This document shows positions 56,589-64,000 of a stretch of DNA of 64,000 nucleotides, in pieces. The DNA comes from Amycolatopsis acidiphila (GTDB taxonomy: Bacteria > Actinomycetota > Actinomycetes > Mycobacteriales > Pseudonocardiaceae): contig NZ_CP090063.1 of the NCBI RefSeq assembly GCF_021391495.1, forward strand, positions 5,208,001 through 5,272,000. Reading direction: 5' to 3'. A model generated the notes under the pieces. The model searched no databases, was not told where the DNA came from, and worked only from the letters and a program-made list of their open reading frames with translations. Within the stretch, counting starts at the first letter, position 1. Every line of letters begins with the position of its first letter. The position numbers were made by a program, and so were the translations under genes.

Positions 56589-58688
56589 TTGACTGCCGGA
56601 GTCGAGGAAACCGCGGAGGTGCCGGCACCCGGAACGGTGACTCTCATCGAAGGAGCGACGTTCTGCCTGTCCTCGCTCTCCGGCGACATCGTGCCCGGAC
56701 GTGCCGAAGGGCTCTTCGTTGCCGACACCCGGATCGTCTCGGGCTGGCGCCTGGAGATCGACGGCGTGCCGGTGGAACCACTCACCACGGTGGAGGACGA
56801 ACGCTTCCGGGTGACCTTCGTCGGCCGGACACCACCGAGGAGCGGCTTCGGCGACAGCACGATGATGGTGTTGCGGCGCCGCTACGCCGGCGCGGGCATG
56901 CGAGACGACGTCGTGCTGCGCAACCTCGGCCGCGAGCCCGCCGGGGTGGTCGTGACCGTCGCCGTGGAGGTCGACTTCGCGGACCTGTTCGAGGTCAAGG
57001 AGGGCCGGGTGCGCTCGCACATCGGTGCGAGCGTCGACGTGCTGCCCGGGTTCCTCTGTTATTCGCAGTCCCAAGGCGCGGACACCAGAAGGGTCCGGAT
57101 CAGCGCCACAGCCGACCCGCTGATCACGCCCGGCCTGCTCACGTTCCACGCAGTGGTGCCCGCCCACGGCGAGTGGTCGACGTGCCTCGCGGTGCAGGCC
57201 GCGATCGGCGACCGTCCCGTCCCGCCCCGGTACCGCTGCGGCGAACCGGTCGAGCACACCGAGCCCGCGCGGCGGCTGCGTGCCTGGCGGCTCGCGAGCC
57301 CCGCCGCGTCGACCTCCGACCCCGCGCTCGCCCGCGCGCTCACCACGAGCAGCGAGGACCTCGGGGCGTTGCAGATCGAGGACCCCGAGCATCCCGACTG
57401 GCGCGTCGTCGCCGCCGGGGCGCCGTGGTTCATGGCATTGTTCGGGCGAGACTCGCTGCTCACCAGCTGGGCAACGCTGCCGATCGACCAGCAGCTGGCG
57501 CTGGGCACGCTGAAGACCCTCGCGCGGTACCAGGGCACGAAGGTGGATCCGCTGACCGAGGAGCAACCGGGCCGGATCCTGCACGAGGTCCGGCTCGGGC
57601 GCGAGTCCGACCTGCCCGTGGGGCACGGGCGTGCCTACTACGGCACCGCGGACGCCACCCCGCTGTTCGTGGCGCTGCTGGGCGAGCTGCACCGGTGGGG
57701 CCTGCCCGGGAACGAGCTCCGCGAACTGCTGCCCGCGGCCGACCGCGCGCTGGAGTGGATCGAACGCTACGGCGACGCCGACGGCGACGGGTTCGTCGAG
57801 TACCAGCGCGCCACCGATCGGGGACTGGTCAACCAGGGCTGGAAGGACTCCTTCGACGGGGTGAACGACTCGACGGGCCGGCTGGCCGAGGCGCCGATCG
57901 CCCTCGCCGAGGTGCAGGCCTACGTCTATGCCGCGTACCAGGCGCGGGCGTCGATCGCCGCCGCCCTGGGTGACGCCACGACCGCGACGGCCTGCGAGGG
58001 GAAGGCCGCTGCGGTCAAGGCGGCGTTCAACGAGCGGTTCTGGCTGCCCGGGCAGGGCTGGTTCGCGATGGCGCTCGGCCGCGACAAGCGGCCCGTGGAC
58101 GCGCTCGCCTCGAACATGGGCCACTGCCTCTGGTGCGGCATCGTCGACGAGGACAAGGCCGCCTCGGTGGCCAAGCACCTGCTCTCGCCGCCGATGTGGA
58201 GCGGGTACGGGGTGCGGACACTGGCCACGACGATGCCGCTCTACAACCCGATCAGCTACCACAACGGCTCCGTCTGGCCCCACGACAGCTCGATCGTCGC
58301 GGCCGGGCTCATGCGGTACGGCTACGTCGAGGAGGCGCAGCGGATAGCACTCGGCCTGCTCGACGCAGCCGAGCACTTCGGCGGCAGGCTGCCCGAGCTG
58401 TTCTGCGGCTTCGACCGGACGGAGTTCCGGCGCCCGGTGCCCTATCCGACATCGTGCTCGCCGCAGGCCTGGGCGGCCGCCGCTCCCGTTTCGCTCGTGC
58501 GCACCCTGCTGCGGTTCCAGCCCGACCTGCCGAACGGGCGGATCACGCTCGACCCCGCGGTGCCGGAGCGGATGCTGCCGCTGCGCGTGGCGAACGTGCC
58601 GCTGGGCGAGGCCCGGCTGGCCGTCGAGGTCCGGGCCGACGGCTGGCAGGTCGACGGCCTGCCGGACGGGATCACGGTGGCGCGCTGA
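56589..58688 (+). CDS. Glycogen-debranching-type (amylo-alpha-1,6-glucosidase) enzyme
   Basis: 699 residues from TTG 56589; AAGGAG lies 6 bp before it and no ATG/GTG fits better. Residues 15-230 form the N-terminal GDE beta domain (FCLSSLSGDIVPGRAEGLFV). Residues 270-690 form the (alpha/alpha)6 barrel typical of GDE_C/GH15-like glucosidases: PWFMALFGRDSLLTSW, HEVRLGRE, NQGWKDSFDGVN, and YHNGSVWPHDSS. It should hydrolyse an alpha-glucosidic linkage in an oligo- or polysaccharide. The family has many uncharacterised bacterial members, so the exact substrate is open. Confidence 0.88.
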   Translation: MTAGVEETAEVPAPGTVTLIEGATFCLSSLSGDIVPGRAEGLFVADTRIVSGWRLEIDGVPVEPLTTVEDERFRVTFVGRTPPRSGFGDSTMMVLRRRYAGAGMRDDVVLRNLGREPAGVVVTVAVEVDFADLFEVKEGRVRSHIGASVDVLPGFLCYSQSQGADTRRVRISATADPLITPGLLTFHAVVPAHGEWSTCLAVQAAIGDRPVPPRYRCGEPVEHTEPARRLRAWRLASPAASTSDPALARALTTSSEDLGALQIEDPEHPDWRVVAAGAPWFMALFGRDSLLTSWATLPIDQQLALGTLKTLARYQGTKVDPLTEEQPGRILHEVRLGRESDLPVGHGRAYYGTADATPLFVALLGELHRWGLPGNELRELLPAADRALEWIERYGDADGDGFVEYQRATDRGLVNQGWKDSFDGVNDSTGRLAEAPIALAEVQAYVYAAYQARASIAAALGDATTATACEGKAAAVKAAFNERFWLPGQGWFAMALGRDKRPVDALASNMGHCLWCGIVDEDKAASVAKHLLSPPMWSGYGVRTLATTMPLYNPISYHNGSVWPHDSSIVAAGLMRYGYVEEAQRIALGLLDAAEHFGGRLPELFCGFDRTEFRRPVPYPTSCSPQAWAAAAPVSLVRTLLRFQPDLPNGRITLDPAVPERMLPLRVANVPLGEARLAVEVRADGWQVDGLPDGITVAR

Positions 58689-58742
58689 GCGCCCAGGGCT
58701 GGCTGGGTGCGCTGGGCGCTCAGCGCACTCAGCCCTGGGCGC
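58689..58742. terminator. Long GC-rich hairpin between convergent genes
   Basis: GCGCCCAGGGCTG (58689-58701) pairs perfectly with 58730-58742, and an inner GTGCGCTG (58707-58714) pairs with 58721-58728, giving a two-part stem with short internal loop. It begins right after the debranching-type stop and includes the protease stop, so it can end both transcripts. Confidence 0.7.
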
Positions 58743-59745
58743 CCAGCGTCACCTGCAGCTGTGGCCGGTCCTGCCCGCGCGCCACGACCACCGGGACCCG
58801 GTCGCCCGGCTTCATCCCCCGCAACGCACCGAGGACGTCCTCGACCGCGTGCACCTCGGTGGACCCGATGCGCGTGAGCACGTCGCCCGCGCGGATGCCC
58901 GCGGCGTCCGCCGGCGAGCCCGGGTCGACCGCCAGCACGAGCGCGCCGTGGTCGGCCTGGACGCCGAGGCGCTGCTGGATGTCGGGCGTCAGTGGGGCCA
59001 GCGAGACACCGAGGTACGGGTGGACCGCGTGCCCGCTCGCGAGCAGCTGGTCGGCGATACCGGCGACGGTCGCCGACGGGATCGCGAAACCGAGGGACTC
59101 CGCGCCTGCCGAGGGTGGGATGTAGGCCTCGTTGATCCCGATGACCTTGCCCGCCACGTCGAGCAGCGCGCCACCGGAGTTGCCCGGCGAGATCGCCGCG
59201 TCGGTCTGGATGAGATCGACCAGCGAGCGGGAATCGGTGCCGGAGCCGGGAACCGCGCGATGCAGTGCGGAGACGACGCCCTGGGTCACCGAGTTCTGGA
59301 ACCCGAGCGGGCTGCCGATCGCGAGTGCGGTGTCGCCCGCCCGCGGCAGGTCGGTGCGGAAGACGGCGGGGGGCAGGCCGGTGCGCACGGTCCGCACCAG
59401 TGCGAGGTCGGTCACCGGGTCGGTGGCGGTGACGGTGCCCGGCGAGGAACTGCCGTCCGCGTAGGTGATCGTCACGGTCACCGTGGTCCCCACGACGTGC
59501 TGGTTGGTGACCACGACGTCGGGCTGGTAGACGACGCCGCTGCCCAGCCCGTCCGGGGTGCGGACGGTGACCACGCTCGGGGTGACGGCGTCGACGACGC
59601 TCGCGAAGCCGGTGCTGATGCTGCCGTTCTCGGCCACGGTGGCGGGCACGTCCACCTTCGCGGGCTCATCGTGTGCGGTGCAGGCGCCGAGCGCCAGCAG
59701 GGCCGCTGTGCCCGCGACGGCGGGCGCTCGGCGCCAGGAAGCCAT
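58729..59745 (-). CDS. HtrA/DegP-like serine protease lipoprotein
   Basis: 338 residues from ATG 59745 (AAAGGAC upstream). A signal peptide ends at lipobox LGAC with Cys22. The trypsin-like domain has the triad His in VVTNQHVVG, Asp in PVTDLALVRT and Ser in PGNSGGALLD. A C-terminal PDZ domain (LVLAVDPGSPADAAGIRAGD) binds substrate tails. It should act at the outer face of the membrane in protein quality control. There is no TM anchor as in actinobacterial PepD. Confidence 0.92.
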   Translation of the reverse strand: MASWRRAPAVAGTAALLALGACTAHDEPAKVDVPATVAENGSISTGFASVVDAVTPSVVTVRTPDGLGSGVVYQPDVVVTNQHVVGTTVTVTITYADGSSSPGTVTATDPVTDLALVRTVRTGLPPAVFRTDLPRAGDTALAIGSPLGFQNSVTQGVVSALHRAVPGSGTDSRSLVDLIQTDAAISPGNSGGALLDVAGKVIGINEAYIPPSAGAESLGFAIPSATVAGIADQLLASGHAVHPYLGVSLAPLTPDIQQRLGVQADHGALVLAVDPGSPADAAGIRAGDVLTRIGSTEVHAVEDVLGALRGMKPGDRVPVVVARGQDRPQLQVTLGAQG

Positions 59746-59852
59746 GTTCGTCCTTTCTGGGGACTGTTTCAGGAGTGGTTTGCGGGCCGGTGCGGTAGCG
59801 GTGCAAGCTGACGGCACAGGAGCAAGCGGCTCCGCCGCTTATGAGACACGCT

Positions 59853-60233
59853 CTAGCTGCGAGAGCCCGACGTCAGCCCGTGGAACTCGCTGGGCAGCTG
59901 GCTGATCACGTCGTCGAACTCGCCGGGACTGACGGCTTCGCGCAGCGTGGTCATCACGGCGACGACACCGGTGTTCGCGACCGCGCGGCTGACGCCCGCC
60001 CTGGAGGCGACCCGGCGGACGAACTCAACGAGGCTGAAGGCCTCGGCGGGCTCGTCCTCGCCCAGCAGCGGCGTCTGCAGCTCGACGGGCAGCTGGGCCG
60101 CGAGGTCACGCGCCTCCCCGCCGGTGATGCGCTGGGCCAGTGTGGCCAGGGTGGCGCGGGTGACGGCTTCGGCGTCGGGCCAGGAGATGCCGGCGCGTTC
60201 GGCCACCCGGGTGAGGAACTGATCCTGATCCAT
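59853..60233 (-). CDS. DUF2267 protein
   Basis: 126 residues from ATG 60233; an in-frame GTG at 60242 is the alternative start. Two repeats of an all-helical unit fit DUF2267 (FLTRVAERAG then ATLATLAQRITGGEARDLAA, and FVRRVASRAG then VMTTLREAVSPGEFDDVIS). The function of the family is unknown; members often lie in stress or dormancy gene clusters, as here beside thioredoxin-like and ClpB genes. Confidence 0.75.
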   Translation of the reverse strand: MDQDQFLTRVAERAGISWPDAEAVTRATLATLAQRITGGEARDLAAQLPVELQTPLLGEDEPAEAFSLVEFVRRVASRAGVSRAVANTGVVAVMTTLREAVSPGEFDDVISQLPSEFHGLTSGSRS

Positions 60234-60339
60234 GTCCTTCACTGTGCCTGCCGGGGGTTGCCCGCCGCGTCGCGCCAGTAGGCCGATTTCCGGCGGCCGA
60301 TCCCGCCCCGCCGAGACGAACAGCTCGTTGAGCGCCTCC

Positions 60340-62013
60340 TCAGCGCGCTCGGGTGAACTGTTCCAGATACCGGTGCAGCAGGTGCACCGCCATGGCGCCT
60401 TCGCCGACCGCGGAGGCGACGCGTTTGGTCGAGCCACTGCGGACGTCGCCCACCGCGAAGACACCCGGCCACGTCGTCTCCAGTGCGAAGGGCGCCCGGC
60501 CCAGATGCGTCCCGCCGCCCAGCGCCTCGGAACCGGTCAGCAGGTAGCCCCGCTCGTCGACCGCGAGGGCGCCGTGCAGCCACGCCGTGCCCGGCAGGGC
60601 GCCGATGAACACGAACAGGTTCGGGGTGGCGAGCCGCCGGGTGCGCCCGGTTTCCTTCTCCCGCACGGTGATCTCGTCCAGCACCGGTCCACCGTGGACG
60701 GCGCAGACCTCCGTCCGCAGCAGCGGTTCGATCCGGGGATGCTGCTCGATCCGGTCGACGAGGTAACGCGACATGCTTTGGCCGAGGGCCTCGCCGCGCA
60801 CGATCAGGTACACCCTCGGCACGCGCCCGGCGAGGAACACCGCGGCCTGTCCCGCGGAGTTGCCGCCCCCGGCGATCGCGACCGGACGGCCCCCGCAGGC
60901 GAGCGCCTCGAGTTCGGTGGCGGCGTAGTACACGCCCGCCCCCTCGAAACGCTCGATACCCGGCACGTCGAGCTTGCGGTACCGGGCGCCGGTCGCGACC
61001 ACGACCGCGCGGGCGTTGACCGATACGCCGTCATCGAAACCGACGGCGTAATGCCCATCACACCGCTCGATGCCGGTGGCCCCGGCCGGCACGGTGAGCT
61101 GCGCGCCGAACTTCCCAGCCTGCAACACCGCCCGTTCGGCCAGCTCCGCCCCGGAAATGCCCGACGGGAAGCCGAGGTAGTTCTCGATCCGGGACGAGGT
61201 GCCCGCCTGCCCGCCGGCCGCGACCGCGTCGGCGATCACCGTGCGCAGCCCGTCCGACGCGCCGTAGACGGCGGCGGCGAGCCCTCCGGGCCCGGCGCCC
61301 ACGACCAGCAGGTCGATCAGGCCCGGCTCACGCGGCAGCCGCCGCAGTCCCAGCAGCCGGGCCAGCTCGTCGTCGCCCGGATTGCGCAGCAGGCGCCCGC
61401 CCAGCACGACCACGGGCGTGTCCCCGGTCGACAGGCCGAACCGGCGCAGGGTCGCCTCGGCGCCCGGGTCCTGCTCCACGTCGATCCACCGGTGCGGCAG
61501 CCGGTTGCGGGCGGCGAACTCGCGCAGCCGCCGTGCGTCGGGCGAGTAGCAGGAGCCGATGATCCGGAACCCGGCGCCCTCGTGGATGAGCAAGGAGCGG
61601 CGCACCAGGCAGGCCCGCAGGATGAGGTCCCCCAGCACGGGGTTCGAGGCGACGATCCGGCGCAACCGTGCCACCGGCACGACCAGCACCTCCGCGGGCA
61701 CACAGGCCACTGTGGACTGGAACGCCGGCTGGCCCGCCAGCAGGCCCAGCTCGCCGAGGAACCGGCCCGGCCCGTGCACCCGCACGACTTCGGGGCGGCC
61801 GCCGGTGTCCTCGACCACGCCGATCCGCCCGCGCAGGATCACGTAGCAGTCCCGGCACGGCTCACCTTCGGCGAACAGGACCTCGCCGGGGGCGAGCGCG
61901 CGGCGCTCGCCGTGCTCGGCGAGCAGGGCCAGTTGCCCGTCGCTCAGCCGCGGGAAGGCACCTTGGTCGTCGGGGGTCTCCTGCTCCGGACAGCCGGCGG
62001 GCAGCGCCGCCAT
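60340..62013 (-). CDS. cNMP-binding / thioredoxin-fold / thioredoxin-reductase-like fusion
   Basis: 557 residues from ATG 62013 (TGATG contact with the zinc-finger gene). Residues about 20-135 are a cyclic-nucleotide-binding (CRP-like) domain: LFAEGEPCRDCYVILRGRIG, GRFLGELGLLAG. Residues 148-225 look like a glutaredoxin/thioredoxin fold with a single Cys (IIGSCYSPDA). Residues 230-557 are an FAD/NAD(P) reductase: GAGPGGLAAAVYG, GGQAGTSSRIENYLGFPSG, GGGNSAGQAA and FAVGDVRSGSTKRVAS. The CxxC of thioredoxin reductases is missing (YYAATELEAL at the site), so electrons must leave another way. The cNMP domain may gate activity. Confidence 0.88.
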   Translation of the reverse strand: MAALPAGCPEQETPDDQGAFPRLSDGQLALLAEHGERRALAPGEVLFAEGEPCRDCYVILRGRIGVVEDTGGRPEVVRVHGPGRFLGELGLLAGQPAFQSTVACVPAEVLVVPVARLRRIVASNPVLGDLILRACLVRRSLLIHEGAGFRIIGSCYSPDARRLREFAARNRLPHRWIDVEQDPGAEATLRRFGLSTGDTPVVVLGGRLLRNPGDDELARLLGLRRLPREPGLIDLLVVGAGPGGLAAAVYGASDGLRTVIADAVAAGGQAGTSSRIENYLGFPSGISGAELAERAVLQAGKFGAQLTVPAGATGIERCDGHYAVGFDDGVSVNARAVVVATGARYRKLDVPGIERFEGAGVYYAATELEALACGGRPVAIAGGGNSAGQAAVFLAGRVPRVYLIVRGEALGQSMSRYLVDRIEQHPRIEPLLRTEVCAVHGGPVLDEITVREKETGRTRRLATPNLFVFIGALPGTAWLHGALAVDERGYLLTGSEALGGGTHLGRAPFALETTWPGVFAVGDVRSGSTKRVASAVGEGAMAVHLLHRYLEQFTRAR

Positions 62014-62276
62014 CAGACCATCGTCTCGTGCACGTAGCACCACCGCCAGTTCTCCCCCGGTTCCAGCGAACGCACGATCGGATGGCCCGCGCCGTAGGCG
62101 TGCCCGCGCGCGTGCCGCATCGGCGAGGAGTCGCAGCAGCCGACGTGTCCGCAGGTCAGGCACAGCCGCAGGTGCACCCACGGCGTGCCCAGCCGCAGGC
62201 AGTCCTCGCAGCCGGAGGATCTCGGCTCGACGTCGCGGACGGCGGCCAGGTGCGGGTCGGTGAGCACCGGGTTCAT
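62013..62276 (-). CDS. UBP-type zinc-finger protein
   Basis: 87 residues. Zinc ligands occur in SSGCEDCLRLGTPWVHLRLC, LTCGHVGCCDSS and HARGHAYGAGHPIVRSLEPG, the pattern of the ubiquitin-protease-type zinc finger found as a stand-alone protein in many actinobacteria. In eukaryotes it binds ubiquitin C-termini; the bacterial role is unknown. It overlaps both neighbours and is surely co-expressed with the reductase fusion. Confidence 0.88.
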   Translation of the reverse strand: MNPVLTDPHLAAVRDVEPRSSGCEDCLRLGTPWVHLRLCLTCGHVGCCDSSPMRHARGHAYGAGHPIVRSLEPGENWRWCYVHETMV

Positions 62277-62686
62277 CGCGTCACCGCCTCGACCGGTCCC
62301 CAGTTCCGCAGCACGAACGCGGCCGCCTCGGCGCCTTCGCGGGCGACCACGGGGCCGCCGTCCTGGGCGGCGAAGGTGGCCCCGAGGTCGCGGGACACCA
62401 TCCGCATCGTCTCGTCGGCGAGCACCTCGTTCTCCCGCAGACATTCGCCGAGCTCACCGGCGAGCTGTGCGAGCACGACGTCCGACAGCCGTCCGGACGA
62501 CTCGGGCCAGAGCCCGAACACCCGGAAGTACCGGCAGAAGAGCGCGACCTGGTCCCGCCCGCGGGAGATCAGCAAGGCCGCCTCGACAGCCCGCTCCCCC
62601 GTGGGATGCAGGTGCGCGTACCGGGTTTCGCCGAGCCTGCCTCGCAGCGGGCAGGCGGCGGCGGTCACTACGGACGGGTTCATCAT
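62273..62686 (-). CDS. Unknown helical protein of the thioredoxin cluster
   Basis: 137 residues from ATG 62686 (a second in-frame ATG follows; a third ATG lies just upstream in another frame), with CAGGAG upstream. No family recognised. Mostly helical, rich in Ala, Glu and Arg, with Cys12, Cys51 and Cys82. No membrane helix or signal. The gene sits between thioredoxin and the zinc-finger gene and overlaps the latter by 4 bp, so a redox or stress role is the best guess from context. Confidence 0.6.
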   Translation of the reverse strand: MMNPSVVTAAACPLRGRLGETRYAHLHPTGERAVEAALLISRGRDQVALFCRYFRVFGLWPESSGRLSDVVLAQLAGELGECLRENEVLADETMRMVSRDLGATFAAQDGGPVVAREGAEAAAFVLRNWGPVEAVTR

Positions 62687-62690
62687 TCAT

Positions 62691-63149
62691 TCACTCCTGA
62701 GCTCCAGTCGGTTGTCTTCCGGCGAGCGCGTGTTCCACCCACTGGCGCAGGACCGGCACCGGGGCCGCGCCCGTCTGGCGTGCGAGCAGCTCCCCCTGGT
62801 CGAGCAGCAGCAGGGTCGGCACCGCCTGCACCGTGAAGCGCTGCGAAAGGCCGGGGGCCTCGTCGACGTTGATCTTGACGAGCTTGAGCCGTCCCGCGAA
62901 CTCCCTGGCGAGCTGTTCCAGTGCCGGGCTCACCATCCGGCACGGGCCGCACCAGGGCGCCCACAGGTCGGCGACGACCGGGATCGTCGCCTGCTCGGCG
63001 ACCGCGGGAAAGTCCTGTTCGCTCGCCTCGACGATCCATGGCAGCGGCTCGTGGCACTGCCCGCAGCGCGGTTTACCCGGTGCCGCCGCGGGGACGCGGT
63101 TCCAGTGACCGCAGTGCTCGCACCGCACCGTCGTCCTACCGGTGGCCAT
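62691..63149 (-). CDS. Zinc-ribbon thioredoxin (TrxC/Trx2-like)
   Basis: 152 residues from ATG 63149. An N-terminal zinc ribbon has Cys10, Cys13, Cys29 and Cys32, as in thioredoxin 2. The thioredoxin domain holds the active site WAPWCGPCRMVSPALEQLA (Cys67, Cys70) and the cis-Pro in VQAVPTLLL. It reduces disulfides in the cytoplasm, probably under stress. It lies 10 bp after clpB and 4 bp before the next gene. Confidence 0.92.
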   Translation of the reverse strand: MATGRTTVRCEHCGHWNRVPAAAPGKPRCGQCHEPLPWIVEASEQDFPAVAEQATIPVVADLWAPWCGPCRMVSPALEQLAREFAGRLKLVKINVDEAPGLSQRFTVQAVPTLLLLDQGELLARQTGAAPVPVLRQWVEHALAGRQPTGAQE

Positions 63150-63159
63150 CGTCGTCCCT

Positions 63160-64000
63160 CTACTGTGGACCGAATCGCAGCGTGAGCTCGCCGTCGGCGA
63201 CGTCGAGGCAGATGCGCTGCCCCGGGCGGACCTCGCCCCGCAGCAGTGCCCGCCCGATCCGGGTCTCGACGTCGTGAGACAGGTACCGGCGCAACGGGCG
63301 GGCCCCGTAGACGGGGTCGAACCCACGCTCGGCGATGAGGCGGCGGGCCGGCTCCGTCAGCTCGGCTTCGATCCGCTGCTCGGCAAGGCGGCTGCGCAGC
63401 TCCTCGAACTGCAGGTCGACGATCCGGGCCAGCTGCTCGATGCCCAGCGGCTTGAACAGCACGATGTCGTCGATGCGGTTGAGGAACTCGGGCCGGAAAT
63501 GCCGCCGCAAGGCCGCCATGACGCGGTCGCGCGCCTCGGGCTTGATCTCGCCGTCGCCGGTCGCGCCTTCCAGCAGGTACTCCGACCCGATGTTCGAGGT
63601 CATGATCACGATCGTGTTCCGGAAGTCGACCGTCCGCCCCTGCGAGTCGGTGATGCGCCCATCGTCGAGGACCTGCAACAGCGTGTTGAACACGTCCGGG
63701 TGGGCCTTCTCGATCTCGTCGAACAGCACCACGGAGTAGGGCTTGCGCCGGACCGCTTCGGTGAGCTGGCCGCCTTCCTCGTACCCGACGTAGCCGGGCG
63801 GGGCTCCGACCAGTCTGCTGACGGTGTGCCGCTCCTGGTACTCGCTCATGTCGAGCCGGACCATGCTCTCCTCGGTGTCGAACAGCGCGGCCGCGAGCGA
63901 CTTCGCCAGTTCGGTCTTGCCCACGCCGGTGGGGCCGAGGAACACGAACGACCCGATGGGCCTGCGGGGGTCGCGGATGCCGGACCGGGCGCGGATGATC
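63160..64000 (-). CDS. clpB: ClpB/ClpA-type AAA+ disaggregase, C-terminal part (runs off right edge)
   Basis: The last 280 residues or so are present. The second AAA+ module shows Walker [16 protein letters not shown], Walker [16 protein letters not shown], sensor-1 region [16 protein letters not shown], and sensor-2 GARPLRRYL. The [14 protein letters not shown] and [13 protein letters not shown] pore-loop segments are intact. No ClpP-binding loop is seen, favouring ClpB over ClpA/ClpC. It would dissolve protein aggregates with DnaK. It heads the visible stress gene run. Confidence 0.9.
   Translation of the reverse strand, partial: IIRARSGIRDPRRPIGSFVFLGPTGVGKTELAKSLAAALFDTEESMVRLDMSEYQERHTVSRLVGAPPGYVGYEEGGQLTEAVRRKPYSVVLFDEIEKAHPDVFNTLLQVLDDGRITDSQGRTVDFRNTIVIMTSNIGSEYLLEGATGDGEIKPEARDRVMAALRRHFRPEFLNRIDDIVLFKPLGIEQLARIVDLQFEELRSRLAEQRIEAELTEPARRLIAERGFDPVYGARPLRRYLSHDVETRIGRALLRGEVRPGQRICLDVADGELTLRFGPQ

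Noticed and set aside
60232..62037. 601-residue open frame on the plus strand
   Set aside because: Antisense to the cNMP/thioredoxin-reductase fusion, whose domains are unmistakable; composition is that of a shadow frame.
1..64000. CRISPR arrays, rRNA, tRNA, insertion sequences, riboswitches
   Set aside because: I looked for regularly spaced repeats, tRNA-like cloverleaf ends, transposase motifs and known leader elements by eye and saw none; small or degenerate cases could be missed.

Overview
The window is a GC-rich chromosomal segment with many GTG starts, a TTG start and dense ATGA/GTGA stop-start overlaps. A complete mce operon, an F420-dependent glucose-6-phosphate dehydrogenase and a mycobacterial ChoD-type oxidase point to a mycolata-related actinomycete, most likely of the Pseudonocardiales (Amycolatopsis-like). 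The taxon is inferred. I see no rRNA, tRNA, CRISPR array, insertion sequence or prophage.

Layout. (1) 1-5.0 kb: a minus-strand oxidative operon of two GMC oxidoreductases, a gluconate-2-dehydrogenase subunit-3-like partner, a DJ-1/PfpI protein and an isochorismatase-family hydrolase. It sits beside an FCD-type GntR regulator and a decayed SMP-30/gluconolactonase gene. (2) 5.7-13 kb: a minus-strand catabolic operon of CoA-transferase, SDR, GlcG/HbpS protein, luciferase-like monooxygenase, HMG-CoA lyase, flavin reductase and a RibB with a truncated RibA domain. An AraC regulator is divergent from it. (3) 13.2-24.0 kb: a full mce lipid/sterol importer operon with its own ATPase at the head. (4) 24.2-26.2 kb: a divergent LuxR-type response regulator and HisKA kinase sharing one leaderless-type promoter. 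(5) 26.3-32.3 kb: an R2-like ligand-binding oxidase (R2lox), a ferredoxin reductase, a 7Fe ferredoxin, a desaturase-reductase-ferredoxin fusion and a ChoD-like oxidase in one operon. (6) 32.3-38.3 kb: a Rieske oxygenase operon (MFS, VanB-type reductase, a small unknown protein, oxygenase, zinc dehydrogenase) opposite an IclR regulator with a double operator between them.

(7) 38.7-54.5 kb: the most unusual block. It holds an Amt-like protein without the twin histidines and a six-gene run NAMPT - HAD phosphatase - PRPP synthetase - FGD - ALDH - glutaryl-CoA dehydrogenase. Next come an operon cupin - PPOX - GATase-like - LacI - ribokinase, a family III CoA-transferase and a second ALDH. A shared operator resembling ATAGAAACGTTTCTAT recurs in front of these units, so they look like one LacI regulon. 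The gene content would fit phosphoribosylation of a ring nitrogen, release and recycling of the ribose through ribokinase and PRPP synthetase, and funnelling of a five-carbon remainder through glutarate and glutaryl-CoA. That pathway is my inference and no member is experimentally tied to it here.

(8) 54.5-64 kb: housekeeping and stress genes. These are an amidohydrolase remnant, a GT4 glycosyltransferase, a STAS protein, a glycogen-debranching-type glycosidase, an HtrA-like lipoprotein protease, a DUF2267 protein, a cNMP-binding/thioredoxin-reductase fusion, a UBP zinc finger, a zinc-ribbon thioredoxin and the C-terminal part of ClpB, which runs off the right edge.
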